IMG/VR virus record: IMGVR_UViG_3300025655_000126
Location: 1-36,575 of that record
Length of the DNA: 36,575 bases
Strand: one strand, 5' to 3'
From: a virus
The translations under genes and the position numbers were made by a program. The notes beneath the pieces were generated by a model. The model had not been told where the DNA came from. It ran no database searches and saw only the letters and a list, made by a program, of their open reading frames with translations. Below, piece by piece: positions 14,117 to 20,939 of this stretch. The stretch's first letter is position 1. Every line of letters starts with the position of its first letter.

Positions 14117-15234
14117 TGAAATCAATTGATGAAATGGACCACCAGGAGTTGCTCCAAGCAAAGGTGCAACTCACGAAGGACATCTCAAAGTACAAGAATC
14201 TTCAGTTGGCAAAGAAGGTTCAGTTGAACTCTGCCTATGGCGCACTTGGGAATCAATACTTTCGATTCTTTGATGTGCGTCAGGCAGAAGCCATTACACT
14301 CAGTGGTCAACTGTCTATTCGATGGATTGAAAGACGGATGAATGAGTATCTTAACAATCTATTGAAAACAGAGGATGAAGATTATGTCATTGCGTCAGAC
14401 ACAGACTCGTTGTACATTAGGTTTGATATGTTGGTACACAAGTCTTTTGAAAAAAGAGGCGGAGTACCAGAAGTTGCTAAGACCGTGTCATTCTTGGACA
14501 CAGTCGCTCGACAGAAAATTGAACCGTTTATTGATTCGTGTTATGAAGATCTTGCTAAGAACATGAATGCCTATGCGCAGAAGATGTTTATGAAGCGAGA
14601 AGCAATCGCTGATAAAGGCATCTGGACTGCGAAGAAGCGTTACATTCTAAATGTGTATAACAACGAGGGTGTACAGTACGCTGAACCCAAGTTGAAGATG
14701 ATGGGTATTGAAACGGTGAAGTCTTCGACACCAGCAGTCTGTCGTGATGCATTGAAGAAGGCAATTGGGCTCATCGTAAATTCAGATGAGCAGACTGTAC
14801 AAGATTACATTGCTGGGTTCCGTGAAGAGTTTAAGAAGTTGCCTTTTGAAGATGTAGCATTTCCTCGGTCAATTTCAGACCTTGCTAAATATTCTATCGG
14901 CGGCAAAGATTTGGAGATCCCAAAAGGCACTCCAATTCATGTCAGAGGTGCACTTCTTTACAATCATCTGCTCAAACAACATAAAATGGAGAAGCGATAT
15001 GAGCGTATCAAAGATGGCGAGAAAATTAAATTCTGTTATCTACAAACTCCAAATCCAGTTAGGCAAAATGTTCTTAGTGTTCTTTCTACCTTGCCGAAAG
15101 ACTTCGGTCTAGAAAAATATATTGACTACGACATTCAGTTTGACAAGGCATTCCTTGAACCGCTGAAGATTATTCTCAGCAGTGTGGGTTGGAGTCCAGA
15201 AAAAACAAGTACACTAGAGGGATTTTTCTTATGA
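14116..15234 (+). CDS. 43B: DNA polymerase gp43, C-terminal part (motifs B and C, thumb), 372 aa
   Basis: Second half of the family B polymerase. Motif B is KKVQLNSAYGALGN (33-46), motif C is SDTDS (94-98), and the KKRY motif of the thumb/palm boundary follows. The C-terminus KTSTLEGFFL resembles the clamp-binding tail of gp43. The ATG at 14116 overlaps the stop of the inserted gene (TGATG) with no strong ribosome-binding site, so translation probably depends on reinitiation. A TTG start at 14083 would overlap the inserted gene by 34 bases and is less likely. All catalytic residues missing from part A are here. Confidence 0.93.
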   Translation: MKSIDEMDHQELLQAKVQLTKDISKYKNLQLAKKVQLNSAYGALGNQYFRFFDVRQAEAITLSGQLSIRWIERRMNEYLNNLLKTEDEDYVIASDTDSLYIRFDMLVHKSFEKRGGVPEVAKTVSFLDTVARQKIEPFIDSCYEDLAKNMNAYAQKMFMKREAIADKGIWTAKKRYILNVYNNEGVQYAEPKLKMMGIETVKSSTPAVCRDALKKAIGLIVNSDEQTVQDYIAGFREEFKKLPFEDVAFPRSISDLAKYSIGGKDLEIPKGTPIHVRGALLYNHLLKQHKMEKRYERIKDGEKIKFCYLQTPNPVRQNVLSVLSTLPKDFGLEKYIDYDIQFDKAFLEPLKIILSSVGWSPEKTSTLEGFFL

Positions 15235-15494
15235 GCGATTTCGATTTTGATTTTGGTTTCACAGCAGTAGATGAAACCGAACTTCAAGCAGTACAGGCAG
15301 CAGCGGCAGAAAAAGAGACCGTTGTTCAAACTGCAACTCACACTCAAGAAAAGATTGACAAGTTGTATAATGCAATCACGCCACTGTTGAATAATTTGAA
15401 GGCAAATCCGGAGAAAGAATACATCCTGTGGCCAAATAGAATTGAAAAGGTTGAACAGTTTGAAGATTATTTGCGAGCAATTTATAATGCTTGA
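15231..15494 (+). CDS. conserved small phage protein between 43 and uvsX, 87 aa
   Basis: The sequence MSDFDFDFGFTAVDETEL ... IDKLYNAITPLLNNLKANPEKEYILWPNR is a conserved small protein found at the same place, between gene 43 and uvsX, in T4-like cyanophages. Its function is unknown. It starts on an ATGA overlap with polymerase part B. Confidence 0.8.
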   Translation: MSDFDFDFGFTAVDETELQAVQAAAAEKETVVQTATHTQEKIDKLYNAITPLLNNLKANPEKEYILWPNRIEKVEQFEDYLRAIYNA

Positions 15495-15519
15495 CCGATG
15501 AGTTTTTGTATAGTATAAT
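15491..15519 (+). promoter_or_regulatory. sigma70-type promoter TTGACC-17-TATAAT for uvsX
   Basis: TTGACC (15491-15496) and a perfect TATAAT (15514-15519) are 17 bases apart. The -35 overlaps the stop codon of the previous gene, and a GGAG ribosome-binding site follows before the uvsX ATG. Confidence 0.8.
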
Positions 15520-15543
15520 GATTCTTTCTTGATGGAGTAGATT

Positions 15544-16596
15544 ATGAGTTTTTTGAAAGATATGGTGAAGGGGATTGATAACGCCAATCTCCTGAGTGAA
15601 GGTGGAAACAGTTCTGAGTTCAGTGGTACGATTGACACAGGTTCGTATGCACTGAACGCATTGATTAGTGGTAGCATCTATGGTGGTGTGCCAAACAATA
15701 AGATTACTGCCTTTGCTGGTGAATCAGCAACAGGTAAAACTTTCTTTGTGCTTGGTGTTCTGAAGACTTTCCTTGATCAGAATAAAGATGGCGGTGTCAT
15801 CTATTTTGATACGGAGGCAGCAGTAACCAAGGCAATGATGGCAGATCGTGGGATTGATACTTCCCGTGTGGTAATTGCCGAACCGACTTCTATTGAAGAG
15901 TTCAGAACGAGCGCAACTCGTATCCTAACAAACTATATCGACACACCTAAAGAGAAACAGCAACCGATGATGATGGTGCTGGATTCACTTGGTATGCTTT
16001 CATCCCAAAAGGAACTGGAAGATACTGAGTCAGGTAAGAATGCTCGTGACATGACCAAAGCACAATTGTTGCGTGGGACATTCCGTGTCTTGTCTTTGAA
16101 GTTAGCGAAAGCGAATGTTCCGCTGCTCGTTACCAATCATGTCTATGATGTGGTTGGTGCTTATGTTCCCACTAAGGAAATCTCTGGTGGTTCTGGTCTA
16201 AAGTATGCCGCATCCTCTATCGTGATGTTGGGTAAGAAGAAGGACAAGGACGGCACGGAGTTGGTTGGTAACATCATCAAGGCAACGATGCATAAGTCTC
16301 GATTCACAAAGGAAGGAAAGAAAACAGAAGTTCGTCTTTCTTTTGATAAGGGTCTTGATCGTTACTATGGTCTGCTGGAACTGGCAGAGAAGTATGAGAT
16401 CATCAAGAAGGTTTCTACTCGCTATGAGTTGCCTGATGGGTCAAAGGTGTTTGGTAAGAACATCAACGAAGATCCTGAAAAGTATTTTACACCTGAGTTG
16501 TTGGCACAGCTTGATGCTGCTGCGGCGAAAGAATATAAGTATGGACAAGGTGAAGATCGTCCAGTAGAGGAGATTGAAGATGATTCCGAAGTTTGA
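15544..16596 (+). CDS. uvsX: UvsX RecA-like recombinase, 350 aa
   Basis: T4-type strand-exchange protein for recombination-dependent replication and repair. Walker A is GESATGKT (59-66), Walker B lies in MMMVLDSLGML, and the segment GGSGLKYAASSIVML is typical of the RecA/UvsX core. The length is close to T4 UvsX (391 aa) and to marine relatives. It is transcribed from its own sigma70-like promoter and overlaps the next ORF by 17 bases. Confidence 0.93.
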   Translation: MSFLKDMVKGIDNANLLSEGGNSSEFSGTIDTGSYALNALISGSIYGGVPNNKITAFAGESATGKTFFVLGVLKTFLDQNKDGGVIYFDTEAAVTKAMMADRGIDTSRVVIAEPTSIEEFRTSATRILTNYIDTPKEKQQPMMMVLDSLGMLSSQKELEDTESGKNARDMTKAQLLRGTFRVLSLKLAKANVPLLVTNHVYDVVGAYVPTKEISGGSGLKYAASSIVMLGKKKDKDGTELVGNIIKATMHKSRFTKEGKKTEVRLSFDKGLDRYYGLLELAEKYEIIKKVSTRYELPDGSKVFGKNINEDPEKYFTPELLAQLDAAAAKEYKYGQGEDRPVEEIEDDSEV

Positions 16597-16894
16597 GTTG
16601 GTTGAAAGTAAGAATGGATTTCACGATGACCATTGGTGTATCAAGATTCTAGATGGAGAATATGCTGGTCTGGTTTATCAGTATGACACTGTAAAGGTTG
16701 AGGAGGAAGAGGATGGTGATGGTGCAGTATTGACCTTCAATACCATTACCGTGGAAAATCCTAACAATTGTGACTTGACTAAAGAGCAAGATAAGAATAT
16801 ACTTGGTAATATCCTGGTAAGCATTATTCAAGAACAACTGGAGCAAATGAGTGAGAACGGAACATCTGATACTGAAGAATCTACTGCACAGTGA
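16580..16894 (+). CDS. conserved small phage protein between uvsX and 41, 104 aa
   Basis: Acidic protein MIPKFELVESKNGFHDDHWCIKILDGEYAGLVYQYD... with an acidic, Thr/Ser-rich C-terminus. A similar small protein sits between uvsX and helicase gene 41 in T4-like cyanophages; function unknown. It overlaps both neighbours, by 17 bases upstream and 44 bases downstream. Confidence 0.75.
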   Translation: MIPKFELVESKNGFHDDHWCIKILDGEYAGLVYQYDTVKVEEEEDGDGAVLTFNTITVENPNNCDLTKEQDKNILGNILVSIIQEQLEQMSENGTSDTEESTAQ

Positions 16895-18245
16895 AGATTA
16901 TGCAAGACGCACACTCCCCTATCTGAAACCTGAATACTTCTCTGACATTTCAGAGAAGGTAATCTACGAAGAACTCGATAAGTTTATCAACAAGTACAAT
17001 GCTCTCCCATCCAGGGAAGCATTGACGATTGAGATTGATAAGCGATCCAATCTAAACGACAATCAGTTTTCCGACATTGCCAAGTATGTTGGTTCTTTGT
17101 CCTCTGATGAGCAGGACGATAAGGAATGGTTGATTGATACAACTGAGAAGTTCTGTCAAGAAAAGGCAATCTACAATGCGATTATGGACTCTATCTCGAT
17201 CATCGACGGCGATGGCAAGAGGGACAAAGGAGCGATTCCTCAGATTCTTTCTGATGCTCTTGCTGTTTCCTTTGATCCTAATGTCGGGCATGACTTTCTT
17301 GATAATAGCGATGCTCGATACGATTTTTACCATCGTGTCGAAGAGCGTATCCCATTTGATCTCGAGTATCTCAACAAGATTACCAAAGGTGGCGTTCCGA
17401 AGAAATCGCTGAACATTATCCTTGCTGGCACTGGCGTGGGTAAATCTCTTGCCATGTGTCATATGGCATCGGCGAATCTTTTGGACGGCAAAAATGTTCT
17501 CTATATTACCATGGAAATGGCAGAAGAGAAAATCGCAGAGAGAATCGATGCGAATTTGTTAAATGTTCGATTGGACGAATTAGCAGAATTGCCAAAAAAC
17601 TCTTATGATAAAAAGATCGATCGAGTTAAAAACAAAACCACAGGCAAGTTAATTGTTAAAGAATATCCAACTGCCTCTGCAAATGTTGGACATTTTCGCC
17701 ATCTGATTAATGAACTTAAACTCAAAAAGTCATTTAGACCAGATATTATCTACATCGATTATCTCAATATTTGTGCATCGAGTAGAATGAAAATGGGTGG
17801 ATCAATTAACACTTATTCTTATATCAAAGCAATTGCCGAGGAATTAAGAGGATTGGCAGTGGAGCAGAATGTTCCAATTTGGTCTGCGACTCAAACAACT
17901 CGTTCTGGATATACCAATTCTGATATTGGTTTGGAAGATACTTCTGAATCTTTTGGATTACCTGCAACTGCGGATTTTATGATTGCAATTATTTCCACCG
18001 AGGAATTAAATCAATTAAATCAGGTTTTGGTTAAACAATTAAAAAACCGATATGGAGATCCAAATACAAATAAAAGATTTGTTTTGGGTATTGACCGAGC
18101 TAAAATGCGTCTCTACGACGCCGAGCAGAGTGCTCAGGACGATCTTATCGATGTAGACGATACTGGTCCAGTCAATACATTCGGCGACCGAGATCGCCCC
18201 GAGAGCGGCGAGAGACGGTCGAAATTCGGAGGTCTGAAGGTCTAA
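16851..18245 (+). CDS. 41: replicative DNA helicase, T4 gp41-like (DnaB fold), 464 aa
   Basis: Hexameric 5'-3' helicase that unwinds the fork and forms the primosome with gp61. The GTG start gives MRTEHLILKNLLHSEDYARRTLPYLKPEYF, the usual N-terminus in marine T4-like phages. The RecA-like ATPase core has GTGVGKS (193-199), LYITMEMAEEKIAER and Walker B IIYIDYLN (299-306). The C-terminus is charged and disordered. From about 17520 to 18090 the codons are noticeably more AT-rich than on either side, suggesting a mosaic history. Confidence 0.92.
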   Translation: MRTEHLILKNLLHSEDYARRTLPYLKPEYFSDISEKVIYEELDKFINKYNALPSREALTIEIDKRSNLNDNQFSDIAKYVGSLSSDEQDDKEWLIDTTEKFCQEKAIYNAIMDSISIIDGDGKRDKGAIPQILSDALAVSFDPNVGHDFLDNSDARYDFYHRVEERIPFDLEYLNKITKGGVPKKSLNIILAGTGVGKSLAMCHMASANLLDGKNVLYITMEMAEEKIAERIDANLLNVRLDELAELPKNSYDKKIDRVKNKTTGKLIVKEYPTASANVGHFRHLINELKLKKSFRPDIIYIDYLNICASSRMKMGGSINTYSYIKAIAEELRGLAVEQNVPIWSATQTTRSGYTNSDIGLEDTSESFGLPATADFMIAIISTEELNQLNQVLVKQLKNRYGDPNTNKRFVLGIDRAKMRLYDAEQSAQDDLIDVDDTGPVNTFGDRDRPESGERRSKFGGLKV

Positions 18246-18263
18246 TAAAATCAACAACTTACA

Positions 18264-18313
18264 TGCCCCTGTAAAATCAATAACTTAGCGCATAAGTGGA
18301 TTTTATGGGGGCA
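18264..18313 (+). other. long hairpin downstream of gene 41
   Basis: Bases 18264-18278 (TGCCCCTGTAAAATC) pair with 18299-18313 (GATTTTATGGGGGCA) over 15 pairs including two G-U. An inner 5-bp stem (18283-18287 with 18293-18297) lies in the loop. No T-run follows, so it is more likely an mRNA 3'-end stabiliser or weak terminator than a classical terminator. The rest of 18246-18413 holds the next promoter. Confidence 0.55.
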
Positions 18314-18347
18314 TACAAAATTTCATCGCAAAAAGATGAAAAAAGTG

Positions 18348-18376
18348 TTGCCTTTCTCTGCAGGATCGGATATAAT
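18348..18376 (+). promoter_or_regulatory. sigma70-type promoter TTGCCT-17-TATAAT for the ArdC-N gene
   Basis: TTGCCT (18348-18353) and TATAAT (18371-18376) are 17 bases apart. The downstream sequence GATTGAG at 18386 recurs at the same distance after the promoter at 18917, so the two promoters appear related. Confidence 0.75.
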
Positions 18377-18413
18377 ATCCCTGTTGATTGAGTGAAAGAG
18401 AGAGGACTATATT

Positions 18414-18680
18414 ATGATCAATGCAATTACAGGCAATCCCTACACTGGGAACAACGCTATCGAACTCGAGGCAGCTGGATTCAGCGATCCTCGCTTCCTG
18501 ACCTTCCGTCAAGCACGCACTATCGGTCGCACCGTCAAGAAAGGCGAAAGCGGAATCCGTCTCGTCCGTATCGTCCGTGTGGACAAGAAGAATGCTCAGG
18601 GCAAAATCGAAAAGAAACCTGCTCCGAAGTATTTTACCGTGTTCAATTTTTCCCAAACCGAAGAAATGGTGGAGGCATAA
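18414..18680 (+). CDS. ArdC-type N-terminal (ssDNA-binding) domain protein, 88 aa
   Basis: The pattern NPYTGNNAIELEAAGFSDPRFLTFRQARTIGRTVKKGESGIRLV matches the N-terminal domain of ArdC antirestriction proteins (NPxTGxxYxGxNAxxL ... WLTFxQAxxLGGxVxKGEKGxxV). In plasmid ArdC this domain binds single-stranded DNA and is fused to a C-terminal metallopeptidase domain, about 300 aa in total; here it stands alone. A separate HExxH protein is encoded two genes downstream. It has its own promoter. Confidence 0.75.
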   Translation: MINAITGNPYTGNNAIELEAAGFSDPRFLTFRQARTIGRTVKKGESGIRLVRIVRVDKKNAQGKIEKKPAPKYFTVFNFSQTEEMVEA

Positions 18681-18681
18681 T

Positions 18682-18894
18682 ATGAACACCGATTATGAAG
18701 AAATTACCGTTTTGACTGACAAGTTGAATAAAGAATTGATCGAATATAATGGTTATGGTTATGCCGCTGGTTATTTGGAATCTTATATTCGGAACCTGAT
18801 TTCAACTATTGCTCTGAATAAAAAGCAGATTGAAGCATTAAAAGGATCCCTGAAAAACCATGTATTGGCAGTCCAGAAATTTAATACCCCATAA
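18682..18894 (+). CDS. hypothetical protein, 70 aa
   Basis: Helical protein (LTDKLNKELIEYNGYGYAAGYLESYIRNLISTIALNKKQIEALKGSL) without a recognised family. A strong GGAGG lies before its ATG and it starts one base after the ArdC-N gene, so the two are co-translated. Its stop codon is followed by a 6-bp CCCCAT/ATGGGG hairpin (18887-18909) ahead of the next promoter. Confidence 0.65.
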   Translation: MNTDYEEITVLTDKLNKELIEYNGYGYAAGYLESYIRNLISTIALNKKQIEALKGSLKNHVLAVQKFNTP

Positions 18895-18916
18895 AAAAAT
18901 TCAATGGGGAGAGGGG

Positions 18917-18945
18917 TTGACTTCTCTCTCCAGATGCGATATAAT
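18917..18945 (+). promoter_or_regulatory. sigma70-type promoter TTGACT-17-TATAAT for the metallopeptidase gene
   Basis: TTGACT (18917-18922) and TATAAT (18940-18945) are 17 bases apart, within GATATAATA as in the previous promoter, and GATTGAG follows at the same offset. Confidence 0.8.
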
Positions 18946-18977
18946 AGGTGTTCTGATTGAGAGACAGAGGGTTCAAA

Positions 18978-19514
18978 ATGATTACTACAATTACACGAGG
19001 CGGAACCGCCGACCAGCGCAAGGCGGTCAATTCTATCGCACGGTGGTCAGCGCATAAACTCATGACTAAGCGAATGGCAGATTCACTTACAGTCAAGATT
19101 TCCCTACGCAAAGATCTTTTTCACCGAGAAGGCAACTACGGCGACGTGGAAGTTATCGACCACGAAGCACGCCGACCGAAACAATTTAGCATCCGTGTCG
19201 ACGCCAGTATGACCATGCGCAATCTACTCACAACCGTAGCGCACGAGATCGTACACGTGAAGCAGTACGCTACCGAAGAAATGAAAGGCATGAGTCATCG
19301 TACCAGTTTTATTCCGATGACCAAGTACAAGGGCGAACTATACGCAGACCACATGAATTATTGGGAACAACCGTGGGAGTTAGAAGCACACGGATGGGAA
19401 CGAGGTTTATTTGAAATGTGGGCAGAAGCCAACGATATCTTCAAGCACCCAGTAGAAAACGCATGGGCGTTTGAAGACTTCTATCCACGTGGTTATTGGA
19501 AGGATAAGAAATGA
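18978..19514 (+). CDS. HExxH zinc metallopeptidase-like protein (SprT-like), 178 aa
   Basis: The motif TTVAHEIVHVKQY contains HEIVH (89-93), two zinc-ligand histidines and the catalytic Glu. A likely third ligand lies in EQPWELEAHGWE (E134 or E136). This resembles small phage SprT/ArdC-C-like metallopeptidases; substrate unknown. The ATG at 18978 follows the promoter and a GAGGG ribosome-binding site; the open frame begins earlier, but that codon would fall within the promoter's transcription start. It is encoded close to an isolated ArdC N-terminal domain, which in plasmids is fused to this kind of peptidase. Confidence 0.75.
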   Translation: MITTITRGGTADQRKAVNSIARWSAHKLMTKRMADSLTVKISLRKDLFHREGNYGDVEVIDHEARRPKQFSIRVDASMTMRNLLTTVAHEIVHVKQYATEEMKGMSHRTSFIPMTKYKGELYADHMNYWEQPWELEAHGWERGLFEMWAEANDIFKHPVENAWAFEDFYPRGYWKDKK

Positions 19515-19804
19515 GATTTACGAAAACAGAATGGCATCAGGTAACATCGGAATTTACATACGATATTCCTGACGATGATATTATTGAACAGTTTGGTTCA
19601 GTAGAACGATTCAAGGAAGTATTGTCTCATCAGGACCTTGCTTGGCGTGGTAACATTACCGAAGCACGTGGTGAAGAACCGACTGAAGAAGAACAGGATG
19701 CTCTTTGGGAAATGACCATCAACTATGACTATGATCGTGATGATGATTGGTGGACTGATCGCAAAGGTGGATATGAAATAACATTTGACTTTGAAGAAGA
19801 ATAA
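19511..19804 (+). CDS. hypothetical acidic protein, 97 aa
   Basis: Very acidic protein (IPDDDIIEQFG, GEEPTEEEQDALWEM, YDYDRDDDWW) starting on an ATGA overlap with the metallopeptidase. Its charge pattern would suit a DNA mimic or a partner for a basic protein, but that is speculation. Its 3' codons carry the -35 of the sRNA promoter. Confidence 0.65.
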   Translation: MRFTKTEWHQVTSEFTYDIPDDDIIEQFGSVERFKEVLSHQDLAWRGNITEARGEEPTEEEQDALWEMTINYDYDRDDDWWTDRKGGYEITFDFEEE

Positions 19805-19812
19805 GATATAAT
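19785..19812 (+). promoter_or_regulatory. sigma70-type promoter TTGACT-16-TATAAT
   Basis: TTGACT (19785-19790) and a perfect TATAAT (19807-19812), spacing 16. No gene with a ribosome-binding site starts before the terminator at 19911-19935, so it appears to drive a small RNA. Confidence 0.75.
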
Positions 19813-19818
19813 AGTTTA

Positions 19819-19935
19819 ATGGGGCGCATGGTTACTCTCTCTCAACAATCAACTCCAACCATGTGAAAAAATGACAGCGCAATACTGTCACCCCACCCTA
19901 CGTCTCCTTGTGCCACTTTCGAGTGGCATTTTTTT
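19819..19935 (+). ncRNA. candidate structured small RNA, about 115 nt
   Basis: This interval is bounded by a sigma70-like promoter and an intrinsic terminator. It can fold into hairpin 1 (CATGGTT 19827-19833 with AACCATG 19857-19863) and hairpin 2 (TGACAG 19872-19877 with CTGTCA 19885-19890). Both are enclosed by TGGGG (19820-19824) pairing with CCCCA (19891-19895), and the terminator hairpin follows. A 15-codon ORF (19819-19866) exists but begins at the presumed 5' end without a ribosome-binding site. The RNA matches no family I know. Confidence 0.55.
19911..19935 (+). terminator. intrinsic terminator with TTCG tetraloop
   Basis: TGCCACT (19911-19917), loop TTCG, AGTGGCA (19922-19928), then seven T residues (19929-19935). 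A textbook rho-independent terminator separating the early-type region from the virion genes. Confidence 0.9.
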
Positions 19936-19941
19936 GTTTGA

Positions 19942-19949
19942 AATAAATA
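19942..19949 (+). promoter_or_regulatory. variant late promoter AATAAATA
   Basis: One mismatch from TATAAATA, just after the terminator. It lies very close (6 bases) to the ATG at 19955, so it could serve that gene only with a downstream start or a very short leader. Confidence 0.3.
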
Positions 19950-19954
19950 GGGAT

Positions 19955-20905
19955 ATGGCCAACTTGAGCATTCCCGAACTAGACAAAAGAAACAACTTCG
20001 CTGTCTTTGCAGACAAAGTGCGAAAGGGATTGCCATTCATAGACCAAACTGGTAAAGAGATTGTTGTTGGATATAAAACACGTGCACGAAATGCTGCTTG
20101 GGCAAATGATATTGCCACTCATAGAGAAAAGGCATTTGAAGAATTAAAGAATGCACGTGGTTCTGTTATACTTCCAACAATCAATACTGTTCCAACTCCT
20201 CTTACAAACTTGTACAAGTCATCTGAGTTTGGTGGAGCAGGAGCAGGAGCAAGAACAGCAAAAGAAGATGCACAGTTAAGTGAACTTCGGGATCAACTTG
20301 TCAATGTCATGGAACGATCCAAACAATCTTTTGTTCCGATAAAGGCAAATGGCAAAGTACATAAAGTTGTAGGAGCAGACTCTACTCCAGGAACTCCGAA
20401 GTCTGACTTTCATTTGATTGATACTGATGGCAAAGAGTGCGTTTGGATCTCACACAAAGACGGAACCACTGCTAGGAGTTTTTCTCAATGGGGTGGTATG
20501 AGCGAAAAAGAACGACCAGTGTACATGCATCCAGAGGTGCAGTCGTTTATTGAAGAAGTCCGTGATATGTATCCAAAGGGTGTTCCGCCAGCAACAACGG
20601 TTGCTCGAAAGATTCGTGATACCAAGTTAAAGAACCTTGCTGTGTTTGGTATTGATTATGGAAGCAAACTCGGCAGACAAAATGTAAGTGTATTGTTGCA
20701 AGGAACAGTTGGTATAAAAAATTCTGGCAACTCATATCAACTAACCGCAAGTGCTCATGTAGAGTATAACGGACAAACTCCAACTGGAACTTATGAACCA
20801 ATCCTTATGGCAATGCATAAATGCGATCGATCTCAGTTTGGAATTAAGTGTGGAAGATTTAGCATTTACACTGCAGGCGGTCGCAAGATAAATCAATGGG
20901 TATAA
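19955..20905 (+). CDS. possible nuclease-like late protein, 316 aa
   Basis: I remember similar MANLSIPELDKRNNF proteins from T4-like cyanophages but know of no established function. A core segment TPKSDFHLIDTDGKECVWISHKDG looks like a PD-(D/E)xK-type nuclease motif (D ... SxK variant) and is echoed in the next protein (TPKTDFMIGKAKISLKSG). The C-terminal third is beta-rich. The ATG at 19955 with AGGG upstream is preferred to the earlier open frame, which runs through the terminator. The nuclease assignment is tentative. Confidence 0.55.
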   Translation: MANLSIPELDKRNNFAVFADKVRKGLPFIDQTGKEIVVGYKTRARNAAWANDIATHREKAFEELKNARGSVILPTINTVPTPLTNLYKSSEFGGAGAGARTAKEDAQLSELRDQLVNVMERSKQSFVPIKANGKVHKVVGADSTPGTPKSDFHLIDTDGKECVWISHKDGTTARSFSQWGGMSEKERPVYMHPEVQSFIEEVRDMYPKGVPPATTVARKIRDTKLKNLAVFGIDYGSKLGRQNVSVLLQGTVGIKNSGNSYQLTASAHVEYNGQTPTGTYEPILMAMHKCDRSQFGIKCGRFSIYTAGGRKINQWV

Positions 20906-20908
20906 ATA
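20901..20908 (+). promoter_or_regulatory. T4-type late promoter TATAAATA
   Basis: Exact late consensus, overlapping the last codon of the preceding gene and 32 bases before the ATG of the 355-aa protein. It starts the late transcription block. Confidence 0.75.
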
Positions 20909-20939
20909 TAGAACAATTCACAGTTTTCAGATAAGTATT

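Noticed and set aside
19819-19866. 15-codon ORF MGRMVTLSQQSTPTM in the sRNA region
   Set aside because: It begins at the predicted transcript 5' end with no ribosome-binding site, and the bases are better explained by the hairpins.
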